A stretch of 64,000 bases of DNA from Polytrichum commune (lineage: Eukaryota; Streptophyta; Polytrichopsida; Polytrichales; Polytrichaceae): positions 26,040,001-26,104,000 of the forward strand of contig OX485803.1 in assembly GCA_950295325.1 (NCBI GenBank). The letters are read 5' to 3'. Shown in pieces: positions 12,348 through 24,077 of this stretch (within the stretch, counting starts at the first letter, position 1; each line of letters begins with the position of its first letter). The notes under the pieces are model-generated. The model had not been told where the DNA came from. It saw only the letters and a program-made list of their open reading frames with translations, and did no database searches. A program made the position numbers and the translations under genes.

Positions 12348-12428
12348 AAGGACAACCCCCATTGAATCCTTTGATAACCAATGCAGCAAGAAGACTACAA
12401 GTAGCAATGTTTGGGTTGATGAGGTTAA

Positions 12429-12830
12429 GGGTGAGTTTCCATGTAGGCCTCTCGCCCACTAGATTCCAGTAGGAATAAGGACAAACTCAACCAAACATAG
12501 ATGGAATTTGGTGGGGCGAGCTTCGTATCTGCCGACTAGTTACTCTCATCTTCTTGAATCAAGCCCACCTACTAACTTCCTCCTTCATGTTAAAACCTCC
12601 TCCTCCTCCTCCTAAAATTGGTCTTCCATCCTTCAGTAACCATCACTTGTAGGTTAAGAAGTGGTTTAGTGAACACATAGAAGTCTGATGGCCCATGTCC
12701 ACGCCCTTCACATTCTAATAGACCACCAACATGTGGTTGGCTAGCGGCTTGTGCTTATCTACATAAGAACACCTCCAACCCACCATCAACTAGAATCTAG
12801 TAGGCATCAATTGGCCTCCACACAAGGGGA
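12429..12830. repeat. GGGTGAGTTTCC-family repeat, copy 1
   Basis: Collinear with 33086-33416. Shared landmarks: 'ggtgagtttcc' at the start, 'cgcccac(t/c)a', 'aggacaaa', 'agtctgatggccca' or 'agtctagcggccac', 'cttatctacat(a/g)agaacacctccaaccca', and a terminal inverse of the start. Likely a MITE; here the right end is diverged. Confidence 0.45.
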
Positions 12831-13105
12831 TTAGGTATGTGTTTTCACAGTCTAGAGTTATGAACTTAATAGAAATGGGCTCAAACTTGGGCAAAATCTA
12901 TGGGAGAGCCAACTCAACCAATTTTTGCCAGTGAGCTAAACTAAAAATTTGACAGGAGAGAGTACGAGACAGTTAAGACTATGATTAAGTTCGTCCCCTA
13001 CCATTGCAAACACACTTTACACTTTATGACCAACCAAGCACCCATGCATGGATGGGTTGGGAGTTTAAACTCATGCAAGAAGAGGATACTTCCTTTGAAG
13101 TCATA

Positions 13106-13590
13106 AAGGCCACTTCACACACGAGCCAAGAGCCGTGACCATGAAATTGTGAGAGCCCAAACGAAAGTGTCCAAAGGCCGTCCCAACACACCTCCAAAAT
13201 CATGTAGTGTGGTCATGGACCCTCAAGTGTAGTGTGAAGTCTTATGTGACCAGATCCTCAACCAAATGCTATTTCAATGGAATTCTATTCATGGAGGTCC
13301 TCACACATGATAAAATAGAATAAATTAACGTTTGTGAGCATTCGGAGTGCCATGGTCTCCTGGTTTTGTGTTAGGCCTACCTCCAAGAGGTGGTTTTTGA
13401 AAATAGTCCAAGTGACCATTAAATATGATCCATTTGATGATATGTAGGAATCCATGTAGACTTTACATCCATCTTGCATTCACATTCTCCGTTGATCCCT
13501 CAAACGTAGTGTGAAGTGAACTTGGACCGGCTATGCCTTTTCCACCAATGAGAGTGCTTAAAGTGTAATGGTCACTCTAATTTCACACCT
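13106..13590. mobile_element. GGGCCAC-type PIF/Harbinger-like element, copy 2 (degraded)
   Basis: Starts GGCCACTTCACACACGAGCC and runs parallel to 29312-29803 through 'accatgaa(a/c)', 'gtagtgtgg(t/c)cat', 'ctcctgg', 'ccaagtgacca' and 'gaatccatgtagact', to 'aaagtgtaatggtcac'. The right terminus is eroded. A 65-codon minus-strand frame within it has a counterpart in copy 3, but this follows from shared ancestry and is not evidence of coding. Confidence 0.5.
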
Positions 13591-13886
13591 AAGCTTGAGA
13601 AATGAGTCTATTGATCTCTATTTGGGTAAGAGCAATTGTATCCACGTGGACCCCAAAGATACTAAAATGGCTTTTAGAAGAATGCTTTTTAAGGTACAAA
13701 ACTAAACTTGGGCGTAACTTCTTAGAGCGTCTTCACTGGACCGGGCATGGGGCATGCCAACGCCATAAATGGGGCATCCCGGGTTCTTAGGTGGCGGTAT
13801 TGGTATATAGTGAGCCCCCCCCCCCCAAATTTAGAACCGGCCTGGGTATAGTTAAGATTTCCCCCCGCCATAAATGATTCATATAG

Positions 13887-14170
13887 GGCAGACATTAAAC
13901 ACCCCCGTACGAACTTCCGGGGGTTTCAAATCCGGGCGGGGGCAGCCCTCCCGGGAAATTCTCGAACCCGACCAAAAACTATTGCCCGGCCCGTCCAACT
14001 TCGAAAAAAACTTTGCCCTTGCATTTTTGAAGGCCGCTTGATTACAAATCCCATATTGAGTGCACTTCATCTTCAAGGTCCAAAATCCAATATATATGTT
14101 TACTTCCATCGAGTAAATAAGCAATTGACTGCGATTTCATTATCAAAGTGAAACTTTCAGTAAAGCATGT
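13887..14170. repeat. Segment shared with the interior of the Mutator-like element (inverted)
   Basis: Reverse complement of about 22140-22395: both carry 'attgcttatttactc', then 'atatatattggatttt' or 'atatatattggatttg', then 'atgaagtgcactcaatatgg' and a following G/C-rich stretch. The minus-strand reading LKMKCTQYGIC occurs in both. It is a third repeat family found inside two unrelated host elements. Confidence 0.55.
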
Positions 14171-14485
14171 AATTGACTTGGAAATCAAAAATATTACAAA
14201 ACCCTCACTAGCACTGAGGTTATATTTTTTGTGACTTACAATTTGAAATTGTCTTTGTCATTCTAAAATGACACTTATATTAGTGTGTTGATTTAGTATG
14301 TATATTTTATAATATTTTAGTTAATGTCGTCTATTTTCACATGTATTCATACGCATTCAAACTAATTAAGTGTGATTCTTGAGACTCCAACCCTCCCGAT
14401 CCATACATACAACATAAACACAAGCATATAGTAAGAGAGAAACCAGAATCACCATACTGTTCTCCCTCTTTAGTATGACACGTTT

Positions 14486-15130
14486 GGGAAGCACCCAAAA
14501 AATGTCATATTATCAAGGTGTCGTCTTCCCATTAATATGACAAGTGGCGTAAAGTTGTCGTAATATCGAGGGAATACGAAAACATAAGTAATACGAGCTT
14601 ATTAATATATACAACGAGTTTAAGTGATATAGATGGTATGAAATAATAACTTATAACATCAAACAAATACAAATAGTCTCAAGAACTCTTGAAATAGGAG
14701 TCCAAAGATCTCTGGTGTTGCCTACTCAAGTTAGCAACTATCGTCTTATCTTAATTCCCTACTAATTTATGAAAACTAATCATTTCATTAACACCAAAAC
14801 ATGAAGAGTTCTCTAATAAGAAACTAGACAACAATGATGCATGACGTTTAGCATCAAGATATTGGTGATACTATATCACCCTGAGTACAAGGCAACATAC
14901 TAGGCAGGAGGCCACTCTCACCATGACCATGTCCATTCTACACTAGAAACCCTAATCCTCATTAAGCTCCCAATGATAAGTGAAATTCCCAAGTAGTTCC
15001 CAAGTGAAAGTCGATGTATGCTAGATGTACATAACAAAGATGAAAGGAAGTTTAGCATGAACTACCTCTTGAATATGACAAAACAGAGATTCTAAATGCC
15101 GCATTACCGAGTACCATAGTCGTATAAACA
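14486..15130. repeat. Long dispersed repeat, copy 1
   Basis: Direct repeat of 17385-17800. Shared text: 'aggtgtcgtctt', 'attaatatgacaa', 'gatggtatgaaataataact', 'caagaactcttgaaatagga', 'agttcccaagtagttcccaa' and 'atatgacaaaac'. This copy holds about 250 bp (14712-14965) that is absent from the other. No frame seen. Confidence 0.6.
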
Positions 15131-15453
15131 GCAGCAACAGCGATCCATCCGGCTCCCCAAAGATTGCGAGCGAGGGGGATCACGCACGCCCTTTGATGCG
15201 ATGAGGCGATGAAATTTGGCTGATCGATTTTCGTATGAACAACGCTGGACGGGCATATTGTATCGAGGACTTCAAGTGACGTCTACATTTTCAATGCGGG
15301 GTTGCGTTTTGAAGGGTTGTTTTGAGAGAGGTATGTTTTGCAAGGCCAAATCGCGTCTGAAGGGCACCGAAGGCTTCAATCTGGAACATTGTCCCAAAGG
15401 TGTAGAATAGTATATACTTTGTTTGGCGTGTGCCGGGTCTGGTGGGGACACTC

Positions 15454-17228
15454 TTATGACTCAAGTGTCCTCCACTTGGAACTTCAAGGGGGAGCACCTT
15501 GATTTCATACTTGTAGCATATGGGTGTAGATATGGGGTATTAGTTGTGGCTATAAATTACATTATGTACATATGGGTAAGGTTTTCTCTTTCTTTTTCTT
15601 GGCAATGTCTAGAAATAATATACCCTATGAAACACTAGAACCCATACATAAATTTGCCTAGAAATGACAAAAGTGACCTACATATATGATATATAGAGGA
15701 TGAAAGATTCATGTTAAATAGGGTTGAAGCTGGAGATAATCATCCAATAACTCCATGTTTCATCCAGTCTCTGGATGATCCACCCCAACACCCTAGGGTT
15801 TGGGGTTGATTCCTTGGGGTAAGGGAGGAGGGGGGGGGTCCCAAAGTATAATTATTGAGGAAAATTGGGGGGAAATCTACCGCTTAGGGTATAGTATGAG
15901 ATGAAATATTTTTGCCTACAAGTAGTGCATGCCAATTTTCTACAAGTTTTATTTTCTTCTAAACAAATGTACGATGTATTGCCTTTACATGTTACTACAA
16001 AATGTACTAGCGAGAATGATGTTGAGGTAGAAGTGATTTGATGGAAGCAACTTGAAGAGATGTTCCACCAAACAATATTTGGATATGATTTTATTACAAT
16101 TATATGCACATGGATACACATGTGGAACATTCACCAATTTTGAGACACCTCGGTACAAGCACAATTTAGCATATTACACCAAATGTAGACATTCTTTTCC
16201 ACATCTTTGAGCACATTATTCCAAATAATTATAGCATAGTCTTGGAATTCTTGTCATAATTTTTTTCTTCACTTGCTCTACTTCACCTTACTAGCATACC
16301 ATCTACTAGTATTGAAGGTAAGAACGTTTCTTTCATTCCAAACCATCCCTAAGGGGTCCACCCTTCATTACAAGCATACATGCTTGCGATGCCTTCAAAC
16401 CATTGCCCCTTCCGACATATTTTGGGTGGACAAAAAAGAAGACATACATACAAAGTTATTTCTAAAACTTAGGACTAACAACTCTCATGCTCCTCATTTG
16501 ATTTGCTAATGCGCTCATGTAACTTTTCTTTTGTTGAAATCCAAGAAGCGTCCACGATAGGGGCACTCACGTTAATTATTCACATTATGCAGATCGAATG
16601 ACACTCATAGACGTGTTCGATTTGTCTAAGGACAACAAAAGTTTAGGGTTACAGTCATATGATTGTGTGACAGTGTGTTTGTTAGATGGATGCAGAACCA
16701 TACATCTTTTCCATTTACTTCCACACTTTCCACTTTCCCTCAGTCTCATCATCGACCTTTCACCACATTCAACGGCATCCCCTGAAAGTGGACTTACAAT
16801 AAATACCTTATTTAGTGCGGTCCACGCTATGCATCATCAACCCACGCAGTCATTCCTCCATTTTATGACACACGATCATATATACTACACCACCTTGACT
16901 AGCTAGTATAATATATACGCCGCCTGGACCTTGTTGTATGGGTACCTAAAGCCCTTTGGGGGGATACCATGTCCGGTATCTTCAAGGCACTAGTGGCTAG
17001 CTAGGAACTAGTATAGTGTGTCACTATAGTGTCCATCCTCGAAAGGGGAGAGTAGTATTGTCCCAATGTCCCCTTGTCCGGTGGGCATCGCGTCATTGGC
17101 ATTACGAACAGACACTTTATTCACGCCGGCCCCTTAAAAGGGACCGGAGTTTCTATCTTATCTTATACGCCGCCTTTTTCCCGTCGACCCAATGTTCTAG
17201 TGTTAATCTTAGTCGCCAACCTGGGTGA
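15454..17228. other. Intergenic, no gene seen
   Basis: AT-rich with a G run near 15828-15838. Short frames (15852-16130 minus, 16273-16509 plus, 16598-16906 plus) have no recognisable motif. Confidence 0.3.
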
Positions 17229-17235
17229 CACTTTT

Positions 17236-17325
17236 TTGAAGGGGAGTTCTCCACAGGGGTCAAGTTTCTTGGGCCACCTCGAAGCCTTGGACAAGAAACT
17301 TGGCCTCTGGAAAACTCCGACTTTA
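17236..17325. repeat. Short fold-back hairpin
   Basis: 'ggagttctccacaggggtca' and 'agtttcttgg' face 'caagaaactt', 'ggcctctgg' and 'aaaactcc' across about 20 bp, giving a stem of roughly 30 imperfect pairs. It lies just upstream of long-repeat copy 2. Function unknown. Confidence 0.45.
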
Positions 17326-17384
17326 ATCAAACTTTTCTTCCTTAGAAAAATCTTTGCACTATTGTTCTCCATCTTTAGAATGGC

Positions 17385-17800
17385 ATTTTGGGAAATACAA
17401 AAAAAGTCGTGTTATCGAGGTGTCGTCTTCTCATTAATATGACAAATGACGTAAAGTTGTCATATTATTGAGGGAATACGAAACAATAAGGAATGTGAGC
17501 TTATTAATATATATATATATAACGAGTTTAAGCAATATAGATGGTATGAAATAATAACTTATAACTCCAAACAAATACAAATATTCTCAAGAACTCTTGA
17601 AATAGGAGTCCAATTACCATTAAGTTCCCAACAATAAGTGAAGTTCCCAAGTAGTTCCCAAGGGAAAATGAATGTATTTTAGATGTACGTAATATAGATG
17701 AAAGGAAATCTAGCATTAACTACCTCTTTAATATGACAAAACGGATATTCTAAATGTTGCATTATCGAGTGTTGTAATTGTATAAAAGAGGGAGTTTTAA
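17385..17800. repeat. Long dispersed repeat, copy 2
   Basis: Direct repeat of 14486-15130, lacking the central 250 bp. An AT microsatellite (17506-17521) has expanded at the point where copy 1 has only 'tatatac'. Confidence 0.6.
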
Positions 17801-20800
17801 ACTAAAAAGTTTGGTTTCGTAGAAATGTATTGTAATATTGAGGGTGTCATATAAACTAGTGTCCTATTAACAGGGTCGGACTATACCAACATGCAATTTC
17901 TTCAAAAATCAATAAGAAGATAATGTTACCTTCTTATTTACCTTAATTTGGATGCATTATAGAGTGGAACATTTTCAAATAAATTCTTGTCATGAAAGAA
18001 GTTCTAAAAACATTGCCATATACATTTTTTTCGATCAATTTAATTTTTTTAATTATCAATACAATGGTCATTTAGGGGGTAAGGTTTCTACTATGGCCAA
18101 CCATGACAGTTTTGTGAAGTAGTCCGGTGAACTTCTCCTATTGGTGAAGTTGTCCAATACACTTCTCCTCTAGGTGGTTACACTACGGCCGGTTAAGACT
18201 TCTTGAGGCATTTTTTTTATTGCCTTTTCATCTTCTCCGGCATACCATCCCTTGACTCAAAAAATAACCATGTCTTGGGCTAAAATTCTTGACCGACTGA
18301 TGCACTTCTCCACCATAGTGTAAAGCAACCCTTACCTCCATACCACAATCATGACACTTGTAGTAAGAGATTTTTTAGGACCGGTTTGTCAAATAATAAA
18401 GGTAATAAATGTGCAAAAATGATGAGACCCACATATTTTTCAAACTTCATATGTGATGAGTACTTTGGAGCATCCAAGGGACCCCTTGGGGAACGAAATC
18501 TCTAGATTCTCTTACATTTAGTTTTTGTGAGTAGGGTCATTTTACTCTTGCATTGTACTCTCGTTGGACTCTTGTAGGATGGAAGATTTGAAGAGAAAGA
18601 GATTAGGACTTGACTAGAGCCTAGAGCTAGAGCCAACCCTTTTAGCATTTCACTTGTAGATGTGATGAGCATGCACATTTTCATAAATAAATTAAACAAC
18701 TTATCACTCTCCAACATCAATAGACATCCATTATAATACAATAGATTCTTACTTTCGTAGGTGTGATATGGTGAAGCCTAGGGTTGACACTTGGCAAATT
18801 TTAGAAACTATGTGCCGCCAAAGATAGGGTCCTTTCCTTTTGAGACAAAAGGCCAAAAAGCCAACGCCAAATGCATTAAGAACTAAAGAAGAGATAGGGT
18901 CTTTTTTTTGTTGATGGTATCAAAAAAATTGAAGCAGTTTCAAAATAAAAATTAACCCCACAAAGTATGTGACTTTGAGTTCACAAAGTATGTAGGCTGC
19001 TATAAATTCCATGAAACTAAGTCCACATTATTTCTAAGCTATCAAGGTATAAATCATATCATTGGTCTATGGTTCCAGAATAAAACAATTCTTGTTGTTC
19101 TTGAGTGCATATTATCTAATCTATGTATGTATGTTTTGTATTATGGATTTCTAAAATTACTTTGAGGCTAAACCACATTGCAATGAATTATTGGCTCTAC
19201 CCTTTGAGGTGGTTATTGAAATGACCCTCAGTCAAATAACCGACTAGATTTGGCTACGTGTGGAGGATAACGATAGGGCATAGCACTCTTGCAACAAATT
19301 TAGGGGGTTGGATTCTTCATATTGCATATGAGCAGACGTGAGTGTAGGAAGGGGTATTATTTGAGGCATTAGCGTATATAGTATATATAAGGGAGAGGTA
19401 TTGCTTTTCTCCGAGGTGTACATTTGAAAAGGCTAATAATAATTTTGAACTAAACATAGATGCACAAAAGGGCCCCGTCAAGATAAGAGAAAATTTGATA
19501 GTAGATGTGCTAGTTTCATTTAATTTAGTTTATTCCATCCAAATGACATGTGTTTTAGGGTCATATTATTATGAGTTGTATTTTATGGATGAACAAATGT
19601 TCAATGACTTTCTCGCTAGAAAGTGAAATTGGATTACATATGTAATAAACACCCATTTATTTCATGATTTAGTGTATGTAGTGTAGGCATTTATCACATT
19701 AAAATGAAAAGCTTAGTATAAATACATGAGTCCATTGTCTAGCCTACTATTAGTACGTATACATTTGTTTTTTCTCTATAAATGTCCTATATATAGGGGT
19801 TTTTTAATTTCATAGTCATCCACATACGTCATTTGGGTTCCCAATGAGGAGTCCACCCCCCAGGGTGACCAACCGCTTGTTCACTTATAATAAGCATATG
19901 GTACATGAGAAAAACTTGCCCCAACCTTTCAAAGTTATTGAAAGGTACTACAAAATATGCACAATTAGAAAATTACATTATTGAATGGGTCATTTAGTTG
20001 CTTGTCACCAAGAAAATACCTCCCAAACAATTTCTCCCTTGCTGGACATGGTTTCCATGAGTCACACTAAGTGTTAGCCCCAGGTGGTGAAGACATCATC
20101 ATCGGACTAAGCTTTTTTTTAAAATCTTCATATTGTGTGACGCTGTGAGCATATTTCTTTAATACAAATGTTTTATTTTCATTATGTATACAAAATGGCA
20201 ATCTACATTGGATTAGGTTGTTTCCTTTGAAAACCTCAAAAGTACGAAATCTGAGGCCAAAATATCATTTTACCAAGAACATGACATTTGGATAATAGGA
20301 AACTTTCTTGCACAACCAAACGTGTCTTAATAAAGAGGGAGCACAATAGTTACCTTGTAGTGATTGGTTGGCAATTAGGAAGAGTGTCATATGACAATTG
20401 TTGTTGCATGACGAATCACGAAGAAAAATTTAATTAATATGGTAATTCATTTAAATGTCACACTAAATCAGATGTTTAGTATAGGCACAACACTTGTATG
20501 GTAATCAAGTCCCATTCCTTTCATGCAATTCATTTGAGATAACTATAAATGACCACTATGGAATGACGTGGTCTTAGCTCTGGTTATTCCAATAAGGTAT
20601 GTCGGCCTAATGCAGTCACTCCTTTTAACCGAACTCGTGTATTTGATTGGTATATGACAATGTAGTCTCTTGTAATTGTGAGTCATGGATGGATACCGTA
20701 AATATATGTGTAACAATAAGATTAGACGATGTTTTTCTTTAACCACTCTAGATTTAATTGGTAACACAAAGTGGGGGTACCTTGGCAACTTTCACAATTA

Positions 20801-21600
20801 CATGTAACATTGTTGAGTCTTTGGAAAATTCTTGGAAATGATAGGCTTGGACACAAGTGAATTTTAATAATTTAATTAATAATAGAGTTATGTGTAAAGT
20901 CTTGCCATCAAACTCCCATTGAGTTGGCTAAACTGTGGGGTTGAGAGTGTAACTATACTAGTTAAAGTCATCCAAGTTATTTTAAGGTTGAAATGAACAT
21001 GCTGAAAGAGCGTTGTTGGGCTATTAGAAGCGACTTTCGAGCTTGCTATACACTCTAATCTCCCCAATATCATGCACATGGCAACCAAAGTGCACGTGAC
21101 ATTAAGGAGGTATGCAGTGTCAACATGGATGCGTGATAGTAGAGGATTGGTGTAGCACTTGAAAATATGGAGTAACACAAAGTCAACATTGCAATAACAA
21201 TAATAATTACAACATGACAGCGTGATGCGCGCAAGCGTGCAGTTTGGATTCATTAGCGGATTACTTTAATGTCAAAATCCACGATATATGCGAAGGAAAA
21301 TGTGACGACAAGGAGGGAGAATCAAGCTAAGAACATCCGTTCCCTAGGGTTTCATGATATAAGAGAGGGAGTGGCATTAAAGAGTTTGATATTATGGAGG
21401 TTAGGGTGGATCAAACTAGCCCTACATAGGTTAAAGGTAGTGGATCCCATGCACAAACCCTATTTCACATCCTAAACTTTTCTCAGAGGCAAGAGGCGAT
21501 TCAAAACTCCAAGGAGTTTCACCCAACTTCCAAAACAAGCTCCAACACACGACGAGCTAACGAGTTGTTAAAAGAAGAAAAAAAAAATGAATAAATCCCT
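17801..21600. other. Intergenic, no gene seen
   Basis: About 3.8 kb of AT-rich sequence. Open frames are short and motif-free (18502-18741, 20543-20788, 20888-21253, 21269-21475). I see no paired termini here that I would defend. Confidence 0.35.
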
Positions 21601-21604
21601 CAAC

Positions 21605-21705
21605 AAAAGATCGAACCCACGGTTTCGTCCCTCTTCGAAGGACGTTATGCATCGCTCTAAGGTAGAAATACCATAACCCGTTAACCACCCTCTAGCCATG
21701 CACTA
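21605..21705 (-). repeat. tRNA-like sequence or SINE head, minus strand
   Basis: Minus strand reads TGGCTAGAGGGTGGTTAACG (A-box-like, as in Ser/Leu-type tRNAs) and, about 80 nt on, CCGTGGGTTCGATC (B box GGTTCGANNC). A T run at about 21580-21589 (on this strand) could end pol III transcription. No paired acceptor stem can be drawn, so a functional tRNA is unlikely. Best reading: tRNA-derived SINE fragment or tRNA pseudogene. Confidence 0.4.
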
Positions 21706-21727
21706 GACGGCCGCCATAATGGCGAAG

Positions 21728-23080
21728 GCCGGACGCTAAAGAACCCCTATCGAGCTCTGTGCGCCTAAGAATCCGCGTCTCTTGGCCCACGTGTCAGTGC
21801 CCAAACCATAACTTTTTGGACCTGCCCACGATGTTGCCCGCACCTTGCCAGACCGGATGGAACCTTGGACGGAGTTCGCTCCAACGACGTTAGTCATCAT
21901 GTTTCATGTTTCATGTTTCATATGAAAACTTTGTGATAGTAGTCGGTATTAACTATATTAACTATATATATATATAATATTAAACTATTCAATTAAAAAA
22001 AATCATTCATTTGAGTTTCATTTTAGATTGACAATGTCCCTTTCAATTGTAAGTGATAAAAATTACAACCTCAATGCTAATGAGGATTTTGTAATATTTT
22101 TGACTTTCAAGTTTATTACATGCTTTATTGGCGGTTTCACTTTGAAAATGAAATCCAATCAATTGCTTATTTACTCATTGAAAGTGAACATATATATTGG
22201 ATTTGAGACCTTAAAAATGAAGTGCACTCAATATGGGATTTGTGGACAAGTAGCCTTCAAAAATGCAAGTACAATAGTTTTTTTGGAGTCGGGCGGGCGG
22301 GCAACAGTTTTCAGTCGGGTGCAGAAAAACTGACGGGCAGCTGCCCCTGACAGAATATTCCCCCCCCCTCGAAAAGTTCGCGGGGGGTACTTAACGTCCT
22401 CCACCTGGATGTAGTGCATAACACATTTGTAAATTTGATTATGATGTATGACACATTCACAAATTTGGATCAAGTGCATGACACATTTGAATATGACGCA
22501 TGACACATTTGTAAATTTGGATCTTGTGCATGACACATTTGTAAATATGAAAATGACGCATGACATATTTGTAAATCTGGATCTTGTGCATGAGACATTT
22601 GTAAATATGAATATGACGCATGACATATTTATAAATATAGATCTGGTGCATGACACGTTTGTAAATTTGGATCTAGTGCATGACACATTCGTAAACATGA
22701 ATATGACGGATGACACATTTGTAAATTTGGATTTAGTGCATAACACATTTGTGGATTTGGGACCGGCGTATAACACATTCCAAAGATTTTGATGCATAAC
22801 ACATTCCGCAAATATCGTTTGCATAACACATTAGCAAATGTGGTTGAAAACCGATGGGAAGGAGATAGGGAACGTTCCCAATGCTCGGAAGAGGGTCCAT
22901 GGCTCGAAGCATGACTAACGTCGTTGGAGCTAACTCCGTCCAAGGTTCCATCCGGTCTGGCAAGGTGCGGGCAACATCGTGGGCATGTCCAAAAAGTTAT
23001 GGTTTGGGCATTGACACGTGGGCCAAGGGACGCGGATTCTTAGGCGCACAGAGCTCGATAGGGGTTCTTTAGCGTCCGGC
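21728..23080. mobile_element. Mutator-like element (MULE), 1353 bp, 170-bp TIRs, 9-bp target duplication
   Basis: ATGGCGAAG stands at 21719-21727 and again at 23081-23089. The element starts GCCGGACGCTAAAGAACCCC. Its first 170 bp (21728-21897) and last 170 bp (22911-23080) are inverted copies with about four mismatches by eye. Long TIRs plus a 9-bp duplication are the signature of Mutator-like elements, and near-identical arms with a perfect duplication suggest a young insertion. The interior has no transposase frame. It holds a segment shared with 13887-14170 and a 30-bp tandem array, so the element is non-autonomous. Confidence 0.85.
22405..22815. repeat. 30-bp tandem array, about 13 units, inside the MULE
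   Basis: Units of 30 bp around 'gcatgacacatttgtaaat', decaying at both edges. Alternate units differ ('ttggatcttg' against 'atgaaaatgac'), giving a 60-bp higher-order period. Because 30 is divisible by 3, frames stay open on both strands (plus 22448-22792, ten-residue repeat VHDTFVNLDL; minus 22228-22824). I see no start context, codon signal or domain that makes either a gene. Confidence 0.85.
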
Positions 23081-23559
23081 ATGGCGAAGTGCCGTTTCTA
23101 AAACGGATCATGGCTCAGCGGCAACTTCAATGCGTGTACACTTAGTGTAACCGATGCGAGTCAAGTGTTAATGTACTCACGAGGTAACCGATGTAGGCGA
23201 TGTTCTGTATGGAAATGCGGATTATTGTGTTCGGTGTAGGGAGAATCTAGTGAACGAGTAGGGAGTTAGACAACTTTCCACTTTGAAAAATTGTAACATT
23301 CTTTTTCACAGGACAAAAAAAATATGAAACAACTTGCATTCATTCTTCATGAATCCTTCTCTTCTATCTTGGAAAATTATCTCATGATTGTCAGACCAGA
23401 TCTTCAATGCGAACGAATCACCTTATTTTCACGGGTTATGGTATTATTTCTACCTTAATCGTACTCAACTTGCATCCTTCGATTTTGGATTTCGATTTTT
23501 CCTGGAAATTTTTCAGAAAAAACTTATGGAATCACGGCTAAAGTCACCCACGTAGAGTA

Positions 23560-24077
23560 CCACTCGTGTACTTGGGCTTCCTTCCTTCCTTCCTTCCTTC
23601 CTTCCATGCAGCCACCCACATGCATACATACATGCATGCGAGGACATGAGGGATCATAATTGTTGGGCTTGGGTTATCATTGAGACCTGTACTCCGTGTT
23701 CCTGTGTGTACGAAACGAATTTCCAAACCCAACGAACTCTTCCGAGATGCAGACCATCTCAGCCTTTCTTTCAGCCTCAGCCTCAGCCTGTTGCTCCTCC
23801 TGAATCATATCAGCCTCACCTCATCTCATCTCATCTCATCTCATCTCATGTCATGAGCTTCTTCAACTGGCTCCCAGACTCCCGCTTTCCATGGCCTTCC
23901 AGTTGCAACCCCGCATCATTTCCTTCCTTCCCTCGTACTCGATTCGCACTTGAACCACATTGGTACGAAGCACAGCTCATCAGCCCTTCACAACACAAAG
24001 CTCCAGCAGCTTTTGCGAGCTTGCATTCGATGCGCCTTCTTTTTTTAAATGAAATCCGGCAGGCAAATGGTAACTTA
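23560..24077 (+). other. Pyrimidine-rich island with possible first exon (frame from about 23852)
   Basis: Composition shifts from AT-rich to C/T-rich: a CTTC run (23580-23605), CAGCCT repeats (about 23760-23790) and TCATC repeats (about 23820-23850), as in many plant promoters and leaders. A frame from ATG about 23852 begins MSFFNWLPDSRFPWPSS and continues for about 75 codons into 'aaatg|gtaact', a passable donor, where a Harbinger-like element begins at 24078. I do not recognise the protein. It could be a truncated gene or chance. Confidence 0.22.

Larger units (their letters stand above)
13725..15453. mobile_element. PIF/Harbinger-like element, 1.73 kb, TTA target duplication
   Basis: TTA at 13722-13724 and 15454-15456 brackets termini GAGCGTCTTCACTGGACCGGG and, reverse-complemented, GAGTGTCCCCACCAGACCCGG. 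The first 150 bp and last 60 bp match the 416-bp element at 27187-27602. A TWA duplication and a GAGYGTCC terminus point to PIF/Harbinger. No transposase frame is visible. The interior is a composite of other repeats (13887-14170, 14486-15130), so the extra length is nested material. Confidence 0.6.

Noticed and set aside
18060-18350. Possible TIR element (ggtaaggtttctactatgg against its complement)
   Set aside because: The terminal match is short and gapped and no duplication could be read.
22405-22815. CRISPR-like array
   Set aside because: Units are contiguous with no unique spacers, inside a plant MULE; an ordinary tandem repeat.
22228-22943. Long frames over the 30-bp array as a repetitive protein gene
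   Set aside because: The repeat unit is divisible by three, so both strands stay open; no start context or conserved domain.
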